From the NCBI GenBank assembly GCA_963513935.1, contig OY740771.1, positions 13,607,138 through 13,671,137 on the forward strand: a DNA stretch of 64,000 bases. The letters are read 5' to 3'. Each line of letters starts with the position of its first letter. The stretch's first letter is position 1. This stretch comes from Aphrophora alni. Its lineage: Eukaryota; Arthropoda; Insecta; Hemiptera; Aphrophoridae. This document shows positions 61,231-64,000 of this stretch, piece after piece. The position numbers and the translations under genes were made by a program. The notes below the pieces were generated by a model. That model saw only the letters and a program-made list of their open reading frames with translations. It was not told where the DNA came from and searched no databases.

Positions 61231-61905
61231 CCTGTACAAAACAAAAATCGGCCATGTTATGAAATTAGTAATTTATCACCCACTATAAACTGTTTTGATA
61301 TAAAGACAACTTTCTTAATTGTTAAGTAATACCCAATGAATGTGAGTGTTCCTAAAATTTGACTGAAAACTACTCCAAAAAAGCCATTAGGGAGAAGTAA
61401 TGTGAATAAAGGAAAAGTAGAATAGTAAAGAAAGATTGTTGAAATAGATATGTCATATAATTGATAAAAACAGTATGTATTGATTACACAAAAAACAAAA
61501 AATTTATCCAATATGTTCTAACAAAAAATATACATAAAAACATAATTATGTACAAACATTGCAATAAACAAAGAACTAAAAACTACATCCTGCTTCCTTT
61601 TTTGAATGTCACCTCGTCGATTCAATCGATACAGTGTGAACACAAACACAACATTACGTCCTATTAGCATTGTGATATATTAAAAGAACATAAAACAATA
61701 TAAAATATTGTTATGATTTAGAAAAACAAAGCACAAATTACAAACAAACGTAATCCATTAAGCTGCACAAAAATCAAACTATAAATGTCAACATCGTATA
61801 AACTTTAGACTATTAGCTCTAATAAATTAAAATATAAATGGCACCAGGAATTTAATTAAAATTAATTTCGCCATGCAGTTTTAATCACTAAAATGCACAA
61901 AAATA
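61231..61905. other. AT-rich sequence
   Basis: The reverse 84-codon frame at 61257-61511 is hydrophobic (F, Y, L, I) with possible membrane segments but no recognised family; AT-rich noise is the simplest explanation. Confidence 0.3.
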
Positions 61906-61914
61906 TGGAAGCGC

Positions 61915-62115
61915 TTATACAGGATGATTCAAGAAGAACAGAGAAACTTTTAGGACATGTTCTAATAGTGAAAATAAAGAAACCAAAACGTCCTTTCATA
62001 TATTTTCGAAATGGGAGCCGTTTCAAATTTTTAATGTCAAATATCTCGAAAACCGCTAATTTACAAATTATTTTCGAAAAAAAAAGAAAAAAATCATGTT
62101 TCCCTTCCAAATGTC
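61915..62115 (+). mobile_element. MITE-like element starting TACAGGATGATTC
   Basis: TATACAGGATGATTCAAGAAG is a variant of the TACAGGGTGTTTC end. TATTTTCGAAATGGGAGCCG and CAAATATCTCGAAAACCG are blocks typical of these elements. The 90-codon frame across it (61893-62165) is not a gene. Confidence 0.45.
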
Positions 62116-63499
62116 CCTTACGCCTGTCGTCTTGGATCGTTTTACAAACTAAAAATCCAGCATAATCTTAAAATAAAATACTTACTTATAATCTAGTACA
62201 GTTCGTAAGATGTAGTCTGACCTCTGTCCTTGAGATGCGCATTCGTCTCTGGGCCGGTTTGTGTAGTGGGGGAAACACTCTGTTTAATCTTGCAGTGAGT
62301 TTTGTACTTAGCTATACGTGAATTTCAAAAACATTGGTTTGTTGTGTTGTGATGGAAGGTGAAAGCGTCAGGAAGAAAGTTGGCATTGTTTTGAATTTTA
62401 TTATCTTTTGAATTAATAATATGAAACATTACAAACTCATTTAAAAATTATTTAACTTTTATGTAACGTTTTATATGTATAAAAATATAAAATAAAACAT
62501 ATAATGTATGTATATGTTTTGTTTGTATGTATAATTGTAATTAAAGTACAATATAAACACTAGTCAGATCGTTTACGTTCCTTCTAATTGGGACACCAGT
62601 CACAGAGACGCAACAATGGTGGGGGTAAAGTAGGAACATAGAGTTAAAAGAATGATTCATTGAATATATTAAACCAAGTACTACTATATATAAGAACATA
62701 CAAATATCCTGGGGACATTGTAATTGTATCTGATTTATCGAGAGTTGGATCATACAGTGAAATGAAACTCGGCGTAAATAAAATATTGGATTTTACTAAT
62801 TCTCAAAACTTGTAAATGAGGTCAGTATTACGTTGTTATTAGCTTAAAACAGAACTGTTAATGATTTATTATTTCAAATTGGTTTTATAATTCACTGATT
62901 ACATTCTAGAATTTAAAACAGCTGTTAATCTTTTCCCAGATTATATTTGTACAAAACTGTCTCCCAGTGAATTTAATCTGTAATGACAATTATTTATTAC
63001 AATTATTTTATACGATAAAAGGGTAAATAAAATATAGTGTTTAAACACTTTTGGGGTAAATATTTGACAAATATTCAAAATCGTACCGACTTATTATAAA
63101 TTTATATTATATGTTACATTCTCACCAATTATTATTATTGAAAATAAATGGTAAGCAAATGTTCTTAGACACTCGTTATAATAATCAAACCATAAGAATG
63201 AAAAAGATTTTTTTTTTAATCCACAAAAATATCAGTACGTTTTATTGTCCTTTAGACAGCTTGGCGGAAAATTTGATCTAAACTGTTAAAATTGTTTTGG
63301 AAGAATAAAATCTTGAAATTGTTTTATTCGAACACAAAATACATCCACCATTTGAAGCATAGAAAAATATGAAGTTAATATAGTTGCTCATATGTCAAAA
63401 ATTACCATAACCAGGATAGTTCAGACCAAAAATTATCGAAAAGAACATTTTTTAAAAATCAAAAGCACTCAAAACGGTTATAGAAATAAAGTCAAAAAT
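62116..63499. other. Unassigned AT-rich sequence
   Basis: No supported feature. Confidence 0.35.
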
Positions 63500-63508
63500 C
63501 ACAAGACA

Positions 63509-63545
63509 ACGTTTCACTACGTAGTCATCTTCAGGTGTAAACAGC
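63509..63545 (-). ncRNA. Hammerhead-like motif H17
   Basis: On the minus strand CTGAAGA, T, G, ACTAC-GTAGT stem, GAAAC, ACGT, T. The box is an exact CUGANGA. Stem I next to the core is only 2 bp (AC/GT). Confidence 0.45.
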
Positions 63546-63697
63546 ACACAAATTCCTTTGCACACCTAATAAGATAGGTAACATAACAACCTTACAGAGA
63601 ACGGTGACAAATAAACAGAAGAATAATCACTGTTCTGTATAAGGTTGTCAAACCTGATTTAGATGTATATTTTACAGGAACTTGTGTGCTGTTGTAT
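63534..63697. repeat. Inverted repeat bounded by H17 and H18
   Basis: ACAGCACACAAATTCC (63541) and GGAACTTGTGTGCTGT (63677), with AACAACCTTACAGAGAACGG (63586) and CTGTTCTGTATAAGGTTGT (63632), show two diverged ~65-bp arms around about 15 bp. Confidence 0.75.
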
Positions 63698-63732
63698 CTG
63701 AAGATGACGATTTAATCGTCGAAACTTCATCT
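63698..63732 (+). ncRNA. Hammerhead-like motif H18
   Basis: CTGAAGA (63698-63704), T, stem II GACGAT-TTA-ATCGTC (63706-63720, perfect 6 bp), GAAAC (63721-63725), then TTCATC. Core and stem II are intact, but the palindromic stem III has decayed. Confidence 0.5.
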
Positions 63733-64000
63733 AATTGAGTTAATTACTAGTTATGGAAATTGATGTTTTCCTAATTGTGAGCTGTGCAATATTTTATGAT
63801 AACGAGCTAAGCTAACTACTTTTAAATTTAACCAATGAAATTTGATTGGTTAACCCATTATCGTGTTGTCATAAATTGAGTATATATTTTATCAAAGTTA
63901 AATCACCCATGATTTATGGGGATAAATATATCTTCAAGCGTCTAAGTACTTCTTACTCTTTCTTGACAAATATTTTAATAAATGAATCTTGTCCCCTGAC
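63733..64000. other. AT-rich sequence to window end
   Basis: No supported feature. Confidence 0.4.

Overview
This looks like a gene-poor, AT-rich stretch of an animal nuclear genome, most likely an insect. The clues are many short tracts of the insect telomere-type repeat TTAGG/CCTAA, decayed non-LTR retrotransposon ends with RNase H/zinc-knuckle tails, a broken DUF4817/DDE_3-type transposase, a Merlin (ISXO2-like) remnant, tRNA-derived SINEs, many MITE-like pieces and long dinucleotide microsatellites. I find no host protein-coding gene I can defend; the open reading frames are short, repeat-derived or decayed. The insect order cannot be fixed from this window.

Layout. 0-1 kb: tandem ~270-bp units of a dispersed repeat (family B), one invaded by (TTAGG)n. 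1.5-2.7 kb: a composite repeat (family A) with hammerhead-like hairpins. 4-9.7 kb: SINE, (TA)n and (GA)n tracts, and a Merlin-like foldback element centred on (TA)28. 11-13.6 kb: a weak chemoreceptor-like fragment, a LINE tail, and a transposase pseudogene. 16.0-16.7 kb: a 96-bp array kept open in one frame. 18-26.4 kb: SINEs, B copies, inverted-repeat elements and a second A copy. 27.5-28.7 kb: a ~160-bp array with variable poly-G. 30-34.8 kb: LINE tails, (CA)n and a 336-bp (GA)n tract. 35.8-38.4 kb: a clustered 17-mer, B copies and a SINE. 39.0-40.7 kb: a 12-unit minisatellite seeded with CCTAA. 41.6-42.5 kb: another A copy nested with two other hammerhead-bearing repeats. 45.2-46.4 kb: a GC-richer segment of unknown origin. 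48.3-51.5 kb: two minisatellites (~38-41 and 37 bp). 52.8-53.0 kb: a 100-bp-arm inverted repeat. 57.1-57.9 kb: part of an LTR followed by a tRNA-Lys-type primer binding site. 59.5-60.6 kb: an array with a 171-bp higher-order period. 63.5-63.7 kb: an inverted repeat.

The most notable theme is about 19 copies of a short RNA-like motif scattered over both strands: CUGANGA-like box, one extra nucleotide, a short hairpin, GAAAC, usually a palindrome (ACGT, ACGCGT or ACAATTGT), then a base that is not G, with flanks that pair in the better copies. This is the plan of a type I hammerhead ribozyme with a minimal, palindromic stem III, known from Penelope-like elements and retrozymes. Copies fall into several unrelated repeat families, show compensatory changes in stems I and II, and one group replaces the core C3-G8 pair with U3-A8. 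Several lie inside, or in the arms of, large inverted repeats. No polymerase gene for these repeats is visible, so they look non-autonomous or decayed.
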